Source: Rhodospirillaceae bacterium
GTDB lineage: Bacteria; Pseudomonadota; Alphaproteobacteria; DSM-16000; Inquilinaceae
NCBI GenBank assembly: GCA_020638575.1
Contig: JACKIH010000003.1
Span: 2,213,501-2,277,500 of the forward strand
Length of the DNA stretch: 64,000 nucleotides
Direction: 5' to 3'
A program made the translations under genes and the position numbers. Below, piece by piece: positions 1 through 8,021 of the stretch; position 1 is the first letter of the stretch, and each line of letters begins with the position of its first letter. The notes beneath the pieces were generated by a model. It worked only from the letters and a program-made list of their open reading frames with translations, was not told where the DNA came from and ran no database searches.

Positions 1-24
1 GGTGCGGCCCCAGGCGCGGCCGCG

Positions 25-1140
25 GTGGTGGCTCCGCCCCACTACAGGCTGCTCGGCATCCCCATCTCGCCCATGCTGCGGCGCCGCCTGTTGAACTTCC
101 GGGCCAACCGCCGCGGCTTCTGGTCGCTGTGGATCTTCCTGGCGATCTTCATCGTCACCTTGTTCGCGGAGTTCGTGGCGAACGAAAAGCCGCTGGTGAT
201 CTACTACGATGGCGACTTCTACTTCCCCATTGTGGAGGTCTACCCGGAAACCACCTTCGGCGGCATCTTCGAGACCGAGGCGGACTACCGCGATCCCGAA
301 GTGCAGGAGCTGATCGGCGAGCGTGGCTGGACGATCTGGCCGCTGATCCCGTTTTCCTACGACACGCTGGACTACGAGCTGGACCGCCCGATCCTGGCAC
401 CGCCCAGCGCCACCCATTGGCTCGGCACCGACGACACCCAGCGCGACGTGCTGGCGCGGCTGATCTACGGCTTTCGCATCTCCGTCCTGTTCGGGCTGAC
501 GCTGACCGTGTTCAGCACCGTCATCGGCGTGGCGGCCGGCGCCATCCAGGGCTATTTCGGCGGCCTGCTCGACCTCATCGCCCAACGCTTCATCGAGATC
601 TGGGAAAGCCTGCCGTCGCTGTTCATCTTGATGCTGATGTGGAGCCTGTTCGTGCCGGGCTTCTTCACCTTGCTCTTGATCATGCTGCTGTTTTCCTGGA
701 CGGCCCTGGTCGCGGTGGTGCGCGCGGAATTTCTGCGGGCGCGCAATTTCGACTATGTGCGGGCGGCCCGGGCGCTGGGCGAATCCAACCTGCGCATCAT
801 CGCCCGCCACGTGCTGCCCAACGCCATGGTGGCGACGGTCACCTTCATGCCGTTCCTGCTGACGGGCGCCATTACGGCCCTGACCAGCCTGGACTATCTG
901 GGCTTCGGCCTGCCGGTGGGCTCGGCTTCGCTGGGCGAACTGATCCGCCAGGGTAAGGCGCATCTGGAAGCGCCCTGGCTGGGGCTGACGGCGTTCTTCT
1001 CCATCGCCATCACGCTGAGCCTGCTGGTGTTCATCGGCGAGGCCATGCGCGATGCCGTCGACCCGCGCAAGGCGGTGGGGCCGGTGGGGGGCAAACCGCA
1101 GCGGCGGGTCAATGCCCCGCAGCCGGCGGTGGCCCAATGA
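25..1140 (+). CDS. yejE: ABC transporter permease, YejE-type (peptide / microcin C importer)
   Basis: Inner-membrane permease of a YejABEF-type ABC importer for oligopeptides or microcin C-like compounds. The 371-residue product has a first membrane segment near residues 33-50. A long periplasmic loop (about 50-140) follows, then the conserved C-terminal permease domain with five or so hydrophobic segments. The EAA-type loop is visible around RAARALGESNLRIIARHVLP. The stop codon overlaps the start of the ATPase gene by 4 bases (ATGA), so the two are co-translated. The usual partner yejB would lie just before the window. The GTG start at 25 is provisional, because the frame stays open to the window edge and the true start could lie outside; an internal ATG is at 73. 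Confidence 0.9.
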   Translation: MVAPPHYRLLGIPISPMLRRRLLNFRANRRGFWSLWIFLAIFIVTLFAEFVANEKPLVIYYDGDFYFPIVEVYPETTFGGIFETEADYRDPEVQELIGERGWTIWPLIPFSYDTLDYELDRPILAPPSATHWLGTDDTQRDVLARLIYGFRISVLFGLTLTVFSTVIGVAAGAIQGYFGGLLDLIAQRFIEIWESLPSLFILMLMWSLFVPGFFTLLLIMLLFSWTALVAVVRAEFLRARNFDYVRAARALGESNLRIIARHVLPNAMVATVTFMPFLLTGAITALTSLDYLGFGLPVGSASLGELIRQGKAHLEAPWLGLTAFFSIAITLSLLVFIGEAMRDAVDPRKAVGPVGGKPQRRVNAPQPAVAQ

Positions 1141-2822
1141 CGCGGCGGGCCGGCGCTGCGGCGCCGATCGATCTCGCCAAGGACCCGGCGGTGGGCGAAC
1201 CGCTGCTCAGCGTGCGCGACCTGTCGGTGGAATTCGCCATTCCCGGCGGCGGCGGCGTGGTGCCGGCGGTGAAGACGGTGTCGTTCGACATCGCCAAGGG
1301 CGAAACCGTTGCCCTGGTGGGCGAGAGCGGCTCGGGCAAGTCGGTGACCGCGCTGTCCGTCCTGCAGCTTCTGCCCTACCCCTCGGCGCGCCACCCCGGC
1401 GGCTCCATCCGCTTTGCCGGCGAGGAGCTGATGGGGGCGTCGGACCACAAGCTGCGCCAGGTGCGCGGCAACCGCGTCTCCATGGTGTTCCAGGAACCCA
1501 TGACCTCGCTTAACCCGTTGCACACCATCGAGCGGCAGGTGGGCGAGGTGCTGCAGCTTCACAAGGGCATGTCGCCCGCCCAGGCGCGCGGCCGCGTGCT
1601 GGAATTGCTTCGCCTGGTGGGGCTCTCCAACCCCGAGCAGCGGCTCGGCGCCTACCCCCACGAACTGTCCGGCGGGCAGCGCCAGCGCGTGATGATCGCC
1701 ATGGCGCTGGCCAACGAGCCCGACCTGCTGATCGCCGACGAGCCGACCACGGCATTGGACGTCACCATCCAGGCGCAGATCCTGGAGCTGCTCAACGCAC
1801 TCCGCCACCGCTTCGGCATGGCCATGCTGCTGATCACCCACGACCTCGGCATCGTGCGCAAGATGGCCGACCGCGTGTGCGTGATGACCGAGGGCGAGAT
1901 TGTGGAAACGGCCCCCACGGCCACCCTGTTCGCCCGGCCCCAACACCCCTATACGCGCCGCCTTCTGGATGCCGAGCCCAGGGGCGAGCCGGTGGCCCCG
2001 CCGGCCGACGCCAAGCCGTTGATGGAGGCGACCGACCTCAAGGTCTGGTTCCCCATCAAGAAGGGGCTGATGCGCAAGACCGTCGACCACATCCGCGCGG
2101 TCGACGGCGTGTCGCTCAATATCCGCGAAGGCCAGACCATCGGCGTGGTGGGCGAAAGCGGCTCGGGCAAGACCACGCTCGGCCTCGCCCTGCTGCGCCT
2201 GATCTCTTCGCAAGGCTCCGTCCGGTTCGACGGCCGCGAGTTGCAGGGCCAGTCTTTCCGCCAGCTCCGGCCGCTGCGCAAGGACATGCAGATCGTCTTC
2301 CAGGACCCCTACGGCAGCCTCAGCCCCCGCATGTCGGTCGCCCAGATCGTCGCCGAGGGCCTCCTGGTGCACACCCGGCTTTCCGCTGCGGAGCGCGATG
2401 CCCGCATCTGCGCGGTGCTGGAGGAAGTGGGCATCGATCCCAACAGCCGCTTCCGCTACCCGCACGAGTTTTCCGGCGGCCAGCGCCAGCGTATCGCCAT
2501 TGCGCGCGCCGTGGTGCTGAACCCGCGCCTGGTGGTGCTGGACGAGCCGACCTCGGCCCTCGACCGCTCAGTACAGGCCGCCATTGTGGAGCTATTGCGC
2601 AAGCTACAGAGCCAGCATCGCCTCGCCTACCTGTTCATCAGCCACGACCTGAAAGTCGTTCGCGCAATGTCCGACCACGTGCTGGTGATGAAGGACGGGC
2701 GGCTGGTAGAGCAAGGCAATCGCGAGGAGATTTTCGAGTGCCCGCGCGACCCTTACACCCAAGCGTTGTTGCGGGCGGCGCTCGATTTGGAGACTATTGA
2801 GACTTCGAATACCGCCATATGA
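1137..2822 (+). CDS. yejF: ABC transporter ATP-binding protein, duplicated ATPase, YejF-type
   Basis: This cytoplasmic ATPase powers the YejABE importer. The 561-residue product carries two complete ABC cassettes, as in YejF. The first has Walker A GESGSGKS at residues 62-69, signature LSGGQRQR and Walker B LLIADEP. The second has GESGSGKTT, FSGGQRQR and LVVLDEP. An oligopeptide-type C-terminal extension follows each cassette (for example RPQHPYTRRLLDAEP). It starts inside the yejE stop codon and is the last gene of the operon. The next 300 bases are A+T-richer and hold no gene. Confidence 0.93.
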   Translation: MTRRAGAAAPIDLAKDPAVGEPLLSVRDLSVEFAIPGGGGVVPAVKTVSFDIAKGETVALVGESGSGKSVTALSVLQLLPYPSARHPGGSIRFAGEELMGASDHKLRQVRGNRVSMVFQEPMTSLNPLHTIERQVGEVLQLHKGMSPAQARGRVLELLRLVGLSNPEQRLGAYPHELSGGQRQRVMIAMALANEPDLLIADEPTTALDVTIQAQILELLNALRHRFGMAMLLITHDLGIVRKMADRVCVMTEGEIVETAPTATLFARPQHPYTRRLLDAEPRGEPVAPPADAKPLMEATDLKVWFPIKKGLMRKTVDHIRAVDGVSLNIREGQTIGVVGESGSGKTTLGLALLRLISSQGSVRFDGRELQGQSFRQLRPLRKDMQIVFQDPYGSLSPRMSVAQIVAEGLLVHTRLSAAERDARICAVLEEVGIDPNSRFRYPHEFSGGQRQRIAIARAVVLNPRLVVLDEPTSALDRSVQAAIVELLRKLQSQHRLAYLFISHDLKVVRAMSDHVLVMKDGRLVEQGNREEIFECPRDPYTQALLRAALDLETIETSNTAI

Positions 2823-3125
2823 CCTCAGTTGACTTGCCGAACTTCCCTGATATGCCAGAATGAAAACCTCCTGCTCTATCGGTTCGATCTTGTAGTAATT
2901 AACCTTCTATCTCTGAGATTCTTGATGGATATTGGGCGAATACGATAGGTTAGTGCCTGTCAAGGCGATTTTACAAAAATATCATTGTACGCCCGGACCC
3001 GACTCGCGTATCGTGATTTGCAGCAGAGTCGAGACGTGCTCAGGGGACGGGAACCTCTTTTTCGGGAACCAAACGGCCGCTAAGAGCATGTAGCCCCTGA
3101 GTCATCCAGTAGGGAATTGGAGGCT
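2823..3125. other. Gene-free A+T-rich spacer
   Basis: About 300 bases between yejF and the next gene, clearly richer in A+T than the surroundings, especially 2860-3000. I see no supported gene, tRNA or clear terminator. A near-direct repeat CGGGAACC occurs twice at about 3048-3069. The spacer probably holds the yejF transcript end and the promoter of the gene starting at 3126, but no convincing -35/-10 pair can be picked. Confidence 0.5.
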
Positions 3126-3626
3126 ATGTTCCAAGGGACCGAACGGTACGAAGACGGCACCGCCAGACGCACGGACTCTCCGCACGCTTCTCAAGCGGCC
3201 AGCCTGAACTCTCTGATCGGCGCGCTTCGCGTCGACGACATGGACGGGGCGCGGAGTGCCCTGATGACCCTGTCGGGCCTCCCGGACTATGCCATGGAAC
3301 GGCTTTGGCGCACCCCCAGCCCCGAGGGATTGGCGGTGATCTGCCGGGCGCTCGATCTCCGGCGGCCTCTGTTCGCAGCCCTCTACAGCCGGCTGCACGG
3401 CGGCCACCCGTATACCGATTTCGCGCGCACCGCGCAGTTCCGTAGCGCGCTGATCCAGTTCAACCGCCTGCACGCCAGCCAGGCCAGCCGCATTCTCGAC
3501 GGGTGGCAGCGCGCGCCTATGACGGTTTGGCAGGATCCGGATCCGGCCGAGGGCGGGGAACCCGTCCGCAAGCCTCACCGGCGGGCTGCCCCTGCCGGGC
3601 GACGGCGGGTCCGTCCGGCAAATTGA
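3126..3626 (+). CDS. Uncharacterised protein with a helical C-terminal region (DUF2336-like?)
   Basis: A 166-residue soluble protein that I do not recognise with confidence. The N-terminal 30 residues are polar. Residues 40-130 look all-helical (LGALRVDD, AVICRALDLRRPLFAALY, QFNRLHASQASRILDGW). They recall the C-terminal part of alphaproteobacterial DUF2336 proteins, which is a weak resemblance only. The ATG at 3126 was preferred over an in-frame TTG at 3117. The last 110 bases overlap, on the opposite strand, the end of the methyltransferase gene at 3517-4362. The C-terminal tail in that overlap is Arg/Pro-rich and looks unconstrained. Confidence 0.6.
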   Translation: MFQGTERYEDGTARRTDSPHASQAASLNSLIGALRVDDMDGARSALMTLSGLPDYAMERLWRTPSPEGLAVICRALDLRRPLFAALYSRLHGGHPYTDFARTAQFRSALIQFNRLHASQASRILDGWQRAPMTVWQDPDPAEGGEPVRKPHRRAAPAGRRRVRPAN

Positions 3627-4362
3627 CCGGGCTGCGCACCGGCGCAGCCGACGGCAGAGGCACCAGCACAGGGCGGCGGGCGCGCACCCGCTGAACAGTC
3701 CCGGTGAGCCGGTAGATCTGTTTGGCTGCCTCCACCATCACCACGCCCGACAGTGGCTTGAACCAGCGTTCGCCCAGCCCCTCCACCGCCAGCGCTGCAC
3801 CCAGCAGAAAGGGCCAGCGCAGGGGTGGGATGAACAGCGCCCGCTCGGTGCGTTCCGGAAGAAATCGGTTGGCCTTCAGCAAACGGGTCAACTGGCCGGC
3901 ACTGTAGGGGTGGCCATGGCCGAAGGGGGTGCGCTCCAGCCGCGCCCAGATGCTGCGCCGGTTGGGCACCACGAACAGCACGCGGCCCGAGCCCGACAGC
4001 ACCCGCCACACCTCGCTCAGCATGGCGTGCAGGTTTTCCGCCGCCTCCAGGCCGTGGACCATGATGATGCGGTCGACCGAGGCATCCTCGAAGGGTAGCT
4101 GCGTCTCCTCCGCCAGCGCCACCAGGCGATTGCCGTCGGCCGGCCACACCACCACCCCCTGGGCGGCCGGCATGGCGGCGAACACGCGTTCCGCCTCGCC
4201 CAGGAACGGGCGCAGGTAGGGCGTGGCGTAGCCCAGCCCCAACACGGTTTCCCCCGCCACCGACGGCCACACCGCGCGCATGCGCCGGCGCACCATGCGC
4301 TGGGCGGTGCGGCCCAGGCTGGTGCCGTAGAAGTCGCGCAACTCCACCGCGTCGCAGCGCAT
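3517..4362 (-). CDS. Class I SAM-dependent methyltransferase
   Basis: A 281-residue predicted methyltransferase. The fold shows in the order of motifs. The motif I region VLGLGYATPYLRPFL is degenerate, with no classical GxGxG. It is followed by an acidic strand end, a motif II/III stretch DRIIMVHGLEAAEN, and the post-motif strand GRVLFVVPNRRSIWAR. The C-terminal 60 residues are Pro/Arg-rich and overlap the converging gene at 3126-3626. It is transcribed away from gloB, a pairing common in alphaproteobacteria. The substrate cannot be told from sequence. The ATG at 4362 follows GGCGGGAG. Confidence 0.8.
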   Translation of the reverse strand: MRCDAVELRDFYGTSLGRTAQRMVRRRMRAVWPSVAGETVLGLGYATPYLRPFLGEAERVFAAMPAAQGVVVWPADGNRLVALAEETQLPFEDASVDRIIMVHGLEAAENLHAMLSEVWRVLSGSGRVLFVVPNRRSIWARLERTPFGHGHPYSAGQLTRLLKANRFLPERTERALFIPPLRWPFLLGAALAVEGLGERWFKPLSGVVMVEAAKQIYRLTGTVQRVRARRPVLVPLPSAAPVRSPVNLPDGPAVARQGQPAGEACGRVPRPRPDPDPAKPS

Positions 4363-4473
4363 GCTCCCGCCACCTTGGTTTCCCGCCTCGATGGATTAGT
4401 ATCGGTGGTCAGCCGCGCGCCGGCAACGTGCACGGGCCGGCCGCGCCGGAGACCGATCCGAGGAGGACTTCGC

Positions 4474-5238
4474 GTGCTCGAAATCCAGCGCATCCCGCTT
4501 TTCCGCGACAATTACGCCTATCTGCTCACGGACCCGGCCGACGGCACCGTCGCCGTCGTCGATCCGGGCACCGAAGGTCCGGTGATCGACGTGGTGGAGG
4601 CCGGCGGCGGCCGCCTCGACCAGGTTCTGCTCACCCACCACCACGCCGACCATATCGGCGGTGTTGCGGCGCTGAAGGAGCGCTACGGCGCCCGCGTGGT
4701 CGGCCCGGAAAGCGACCGCGGGCGGATGAGCGGCCTCGACCAGGGGGTCAGCGACGGCGACAGCGTGGCCATCGGCACCGCCACCGCGCGGGTGATCGCC
4801 ACGCCCGGCCACACCAGCGGCCACATCGCCTACTGGGTGCCCGATGCCGACGCGGTGTTCTGCGGCGACACCCTGTTTTCGCTGGGCTGCGGCCGCGTCT
4901 TCGAAGGCACCTACGAGGAGATGTGGGAAAGCCTGATGGCGCTGCGCGCCCTGCCCGATGCCACGCAGGTCTATTGCGGGCACGAATACACCGAAGCCAA
5001 CGGCCGCTTCGCCCTCAGCGTCGACCCCGACAACGACGCGCTGAAGGCCGAAATCGCGCAGGACCGCGCGCTGCGCGCCCGCGGCGACGCCACGGTGCCC
5101 TGCCCGCTGGGCGTGGAGAAGCGCACCAACCCGTTCCTGCGCGCCGACGATCCGCACTTCGCCGCCGCCCTCGGGCTGGCCGGGAAGTCCGCTGCGGAGG
5201 TGTTTGCGGTCTTGCGTCAGCGCAAGGACACCTTCTAA
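4474..5238 (+). CDS. gloB: Hydroxyacylglutathione hydrolase (glyoxalase II)
   Basis: Cytoplasmic metallo-beta-lactamase-fold enzyme that hydrolyses S-D-lactoylglutathione to D-lactate and glutathione, the second step of methylglyoxal detoxification. The 254-residue product is the usual length. It has the metal-binding motif THHHADH at residues 54-60, a second ligand region GHTSGHIAYW, the strand CGDTLFSLGCGRVFEG, and the C-terminal CGHEYT. The GTG at 4474 was chosen because AGGAGG lies 7 bases upstream and the protein then starts with the typical MLEIQRIPLFRDNYAY. It is followed at 69 bases by a glutathione transferase gene, which fits a glutathione theme. Confidence 0.95.
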   Translation: MLEIQRIPLFRDNYAYLLTDPADGTVAVVDPGTEGPVIDVVEAGGGRLDQVLLTHHHADHIGGVAALKERYGARVVGPESDRGRMSGLDQGVSDGDSVAIGTATARVIATPGHTSGHIAYWVPDADAVFCGDTLFSLGCGRVFEGTYEEMWESLMALRALPDATQVYCGHEYTEANGRFALSVDPDNDALKAEIAQDRALRARGDATVPCPLGVEKRTNPFLRADDPHFAAALGLAGKSAAEVFAVLRQRKDTF

Positions 5239-5307
5239 TGAAACGCCAATGAAACCCGGTTCCTATCCTTGCCGGCGACGCCGGTACCACTTCATCCAGG
5301 ACACCCC

Positions 5308-5952
5308 ATGACCGACGCTCCGCCGATGCGCCTGCGCACCAGCCCGACATCGCCCTACGGCCGCAAGGCCCTCGTTGTGGTGATCGAGCGGGGTTTGGAA
5401 CCGCAGGTGGAGGTGGTGTCGACCGACCCCTGGGATCCCGGAACCGATCTCATCGACGACAACCCGGTGGGCAAGGTGCCCACCCTCATCCTGCCCGACG
5501 GCACGGTACTGATGGATTCGCCCCTGGTGTGCGAATACCTGGACTGGATTGCGCCCGACGGCCCCTTCCTGATCCCGGTGGCCGGGATCGACCGGTTCGC
5601 CGTGCAGCGCATCCACGCGCTCGCCGACGGGCTCATCGACGCCGCGGTGACCCGCCAGTTCGACCTGCGCCGGCCGGAGGAGCTGCAGTGGCAGCCTTGG
5701 CGCGCCCGCCAGGAAGCCGCCATCGCCCGCATCTGCGATACCCTGGAACAGGAAATCGAGGTGATCGCCGCCCAGCCGATTTCCATCGGCCAGCTCACCA
5801 TGGCGATCGCGCTCGACTATATCGACCTGCGGATGCCCGACAGCGGCTGGCGCGACGACCATCCCGGCCTGGCGGCCTGGCACGCCGCCGTCCGCTCCCG
5901 CCCCAGCCTCGCCCGCACGGTGCCGCCGGGCCTAACGGTGCCGGCACCATGA
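5308..5952 (+). CDS. Glutathione S-transferase family protein
   Basis: A 214-residue GST-fold protein. The N-terminal thioredoxin-like domain (residues 6-85) shows the TSPTSPYGRKALVV start, the cis-proline strand GKVPTLILPDG and the glutathione-contacting DSPLVCEYLD. A helical C-terminal domain follows to the end. The ATG at 5308 gives the natural start just before the first strand. It lies between gloB and a cupin gene whose start overlaps its stop by 4 bases, so at least the latter two are co-translated. Substrate unknown. Confidence 0.9.
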   Translation: MTDAPPMRLRTSPTSPYGRKALVVVIERGLEPQVEVVSTDPWDPGTDLIDDNPVGKVPTLILPDGTVLMDSPLVCEYLDWIAPDGPFLIPVAGIDRFAVQRIHALADGLIDAAVTRQFDLRRPEELQWQPWRARQEAAIARICDTLEQEIEVIAAQPISIGQLTMAIALDYIDLRMPDSGWRDDHPGLAAWHAAVRSRPSLARTVPPGLTVPAP

Positions 5953-6413
5953 GGCCGGAACAGATCATCGAACGCCTGGGGCTGCGGCCGCATCCGGAAG
6001 GCGGACATTTCAAGGAGACCTGGCGCGACCGCCCCGGCGACGGCTCGCGCGGCTGCGGCACGGCCATCTACTACCTGCTGCAGCGCGACGAAGTGTCCGC
6101 GTGGCACCGGGTCGACGGTACGGAAATCTGGCACTGGTACGCCGGTGCGCCGTTGGTGCTGACCATCTCTCCCGACGGCCACGACGCCTTCTCCTCCCAT
6201 CTCGGCACCGATCTGGCCGCCGGCCAGCTTCCCCAGGTGATGGTTCCGGCCGGCGCCTGGCAAACGGCGGCGAGCCTCGGTGCGTGGACGCTGGCCGGCT
6301 GCACCGTCAGCCCGGCCTTCGAGTTTTCCGGCTTCGAACTGGCGCCGCCGGGGTGGCGGCCGACCCACCGGCCGCGGCTGGCATCCGACGCCAAGGCCGC
6401 CTCCGCGGGCTGA
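5949..6413 (+). CDS. Cupin family protein (DUF985 / Cupin_5 type)
   Basis: A 154-residue single-domain cupin. The start RPEQIIERLGLRPHPEGGHFKETWR and the later WHRVDGTEIWHWYAG and VMVPAGAW segments match the DUF985/Cupin_5 group. Members are small beta-barrels of mostly unknown or sugar-nucleotide-related function. Candidate metal or ligand residues are the His in WHRVD, the Glu of TEIWHW, and the His after it. The ATG lies inside the stop of the glutathione transferase gene, so expression is probably coupled. It converges on the TPR gene at 6471 with only about 57 bases between. Confidence 0.85.
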   Translation: MRPEQIIERLGLRPHPEGGHFKETWRDRPGDGSRGCGTAIYYLLQRDEVSAWHRVDGTEIWHWYAGAPLVLTISPDGHDAFSSHLGTDLAAGQLPQVMVPAGAWQTAASLGAWTLAGCTVSPAFEFSGFELAPPGWRPTHRPRLASDAKAASAG

Positions 6414-6470
6414 CCGTCCGGCACGTCCGGCACGCGGCCGGCTCACGACGACGGGTGGGAGCCAGGCCCG

Positions 6471-7856
6471 TCAGGGCAGATCGAACATCGGCTGGGGACA
6501 GCCATCGTCCACCCAACGCCGCAGCACGTCCGTCAACGGCGGCTCCAACACCTGGCCGTTGGTGTCGCTCACCTCGGCGGGGGTGACATAGCCCCAGTCC
6601 ACCAGGGCCGCCCGCCAGTCGCCGGGCCGGAGTTGCGGATGGGTGGTGGCTTCCGCGATCCCCTGCATCGCCCGGTCGGCATCGCCGGTGGCGCAGTGGG
6701 CGAGGATGCGCACGACCGGCCCGCCGACCTCCCGCGGGAAGTGTTCCTCCAAGTCCGCAGCACTGGCGATGGCCGCATCGTAGCGGTGGAGGCGCAACAG
6801 CGATTCGCTGCGGAACACCAGGGCCGCGCGCATGGTTTCCGACGCAATGTCGGGGTCGGCCAGGGCGGCGTTCGCCGAAGCCACCGCCGCCTCCAGTTCC
6901 TCCTGCCAGTACTGGGCTTCCGACAGCAGGGCGAGCAGGGCGGACTCGGCCGGCCGGGCCGCCACGGCGATCTGCAACTCGTCCTCCGCCTCGTCGTAGT
7001 GTTCGGTCAGCACCAGTGCGTGGCCGTAGAGCCCGTGCAGTTCGGGGTTGTCGGGGTCCAGCCGCAGGGCCTGCCGGAAGGCGTTGACCGCGGAAAACCG
7101 GCCGTAGTCGGAGGCGAGCTGGGCCTCCCCCAGCAGCCGCCAGGCTGACAGGTTGTCGGGATCTGCCGCGGTTGCCGCCTGGTAGTCGGCCGTGGCGGAG
7201 CGCGGCGGGTCATAGGTCTGCAGCGTTGCCGCCCGCGCCATGTGGACCGCCGCCAGGTCCCGGCCGACGAACCAGTCGGACGCGATGATTCGGTCGCAGG
7301 CTTCGACGCGCCGATCCAGCGTGCGGTCGTCGGCCACGCCCGTCTCCAGGCAGGTCTGGCGGATGGGCTCCCAGTCGGTCAGCGCCGCCCCCCACAACCA
7401 GTAGGCACCGCCCACCACGGCCACCGCCGCCACCACGAGGCCGGCGATCGCGCCGCTGCGCCGCGACCGCGCCCTTTCCTCCGGCGTCCGCTGCACCAGG
7501 GGACGTTCGGCGAACCAGTCCGACGCCGACCGGGTGAACAGCAGGCCGGTGGCGACCACCGCGGCGGCATTGACGGCGACGGCGGCAAGCGCCCAACCGG
7601 TGGAGTAGGCGAACTGGTCGGGCAGGGTGAACAGCATCATCGCCGCGCCGAGTGCGACGAGGATGGCCAGAACCGTGCGCGCCCAGCGCCGCCGGTGGGC
7701 GCAAAAGGCGACGAGCGTGCCGTTGATGGCATGCCCGACGATGAGAATGGCGACCTCGCCGGCATCGGCGCGGCCGCCCTCCAGCATCACCCCGCCGATC
7801 CCGATGATGATGAGCACCACCCAGATGCCGACGAAGGTCTTGACCGAATCCGGCAT
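6471..7856 (-). CDS. Membrane-anchored TPR-repeat protein
   Basis: A 461-residue protein. The N-terminal third is membrane-embedded, with hydrophobic stretches at about residues 7-25, 36-48, 60-77, 85-105 and a TM helix near 150-170. The C-terminal two-thirds carries helical repeats typical of TPRs, such as LSAWRLLGEAQLASDYG, AFRQALRLDPDNPELHGLYGH and YDEAEDELQIAVAARP. Such proteins usually act as scaffolds at the membrane; partner unknown. The ATG at 7856 was chosen because GGGGGGAG lies just upstream and the first helix then starts at once. The upstream frame is Arg-rich and unlikely to be coding. Confidence 0.75.
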   Translation of the reverse strand: MPDSVKTFVGIWVVLIIIGIGGVMLEGGRADAGEVAILIVGHAINGTLVAFCAHRRRWARTVLAILVALGAAMMLFTLPDQFAYSTGWALAAVAVNAAAVVATGLLFTRSASDWFAERPLVQRTPEERARSRRSGAIAGLVVAAVAVVGGAYWLWGAALTDWEPIRQTCLETGVADDRTLDRRVEACDRIIASDWFVGRDLAAVHMARAATLQTYDPPRSATADYQAATAADPDNLSAWRLLGEAQLASDYGRFSAVNAFRQALRLDPDNPELHGLYGHALVLTEHYDEAEDELQIAVAARPAESALLALLSEAQYWQEELEAAVASANAALADPDIASETMRAALVFRSESLLRLHRYDAAIASAADLEEHFPREVGGPVVRILAHCATGDADRAMQGIAEATTHPQLRPGDWRAALVDWGYVTPAEVSDTNGQVLEPPLTDVLRRWVDDGCPQPMFDLP

Positions 7857-8021
7857 GCGCAGCTCCCCCCTTGCCAGGCGGCCCAGCCGCCCAGACCGCC
7901 GCTCCATCCTGCCGGGACGACTATCGGGGGAATGTGGTCTCGACTCGAGGACAATATGGCGAGCTGCCGGTACCGGGAGGGGGCCCCACCGCCCCCTGGT
8001 CCCGGTCGGTCGTTCCGCCGG

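Noticed and set aside
894..2465. 523-residue open frame opposite yejF
   Set aside because: The product is His/Gln/Arg-rich, typical of antisense reading of high-G+C coding sequence; yejF itself is certain.
3040..3080. Possible EcfG promoter (two GGAAC boxes) before the gene at 3126
   Set aside because: Neither GGAAC is followed by CGTT at 16-17 bases.
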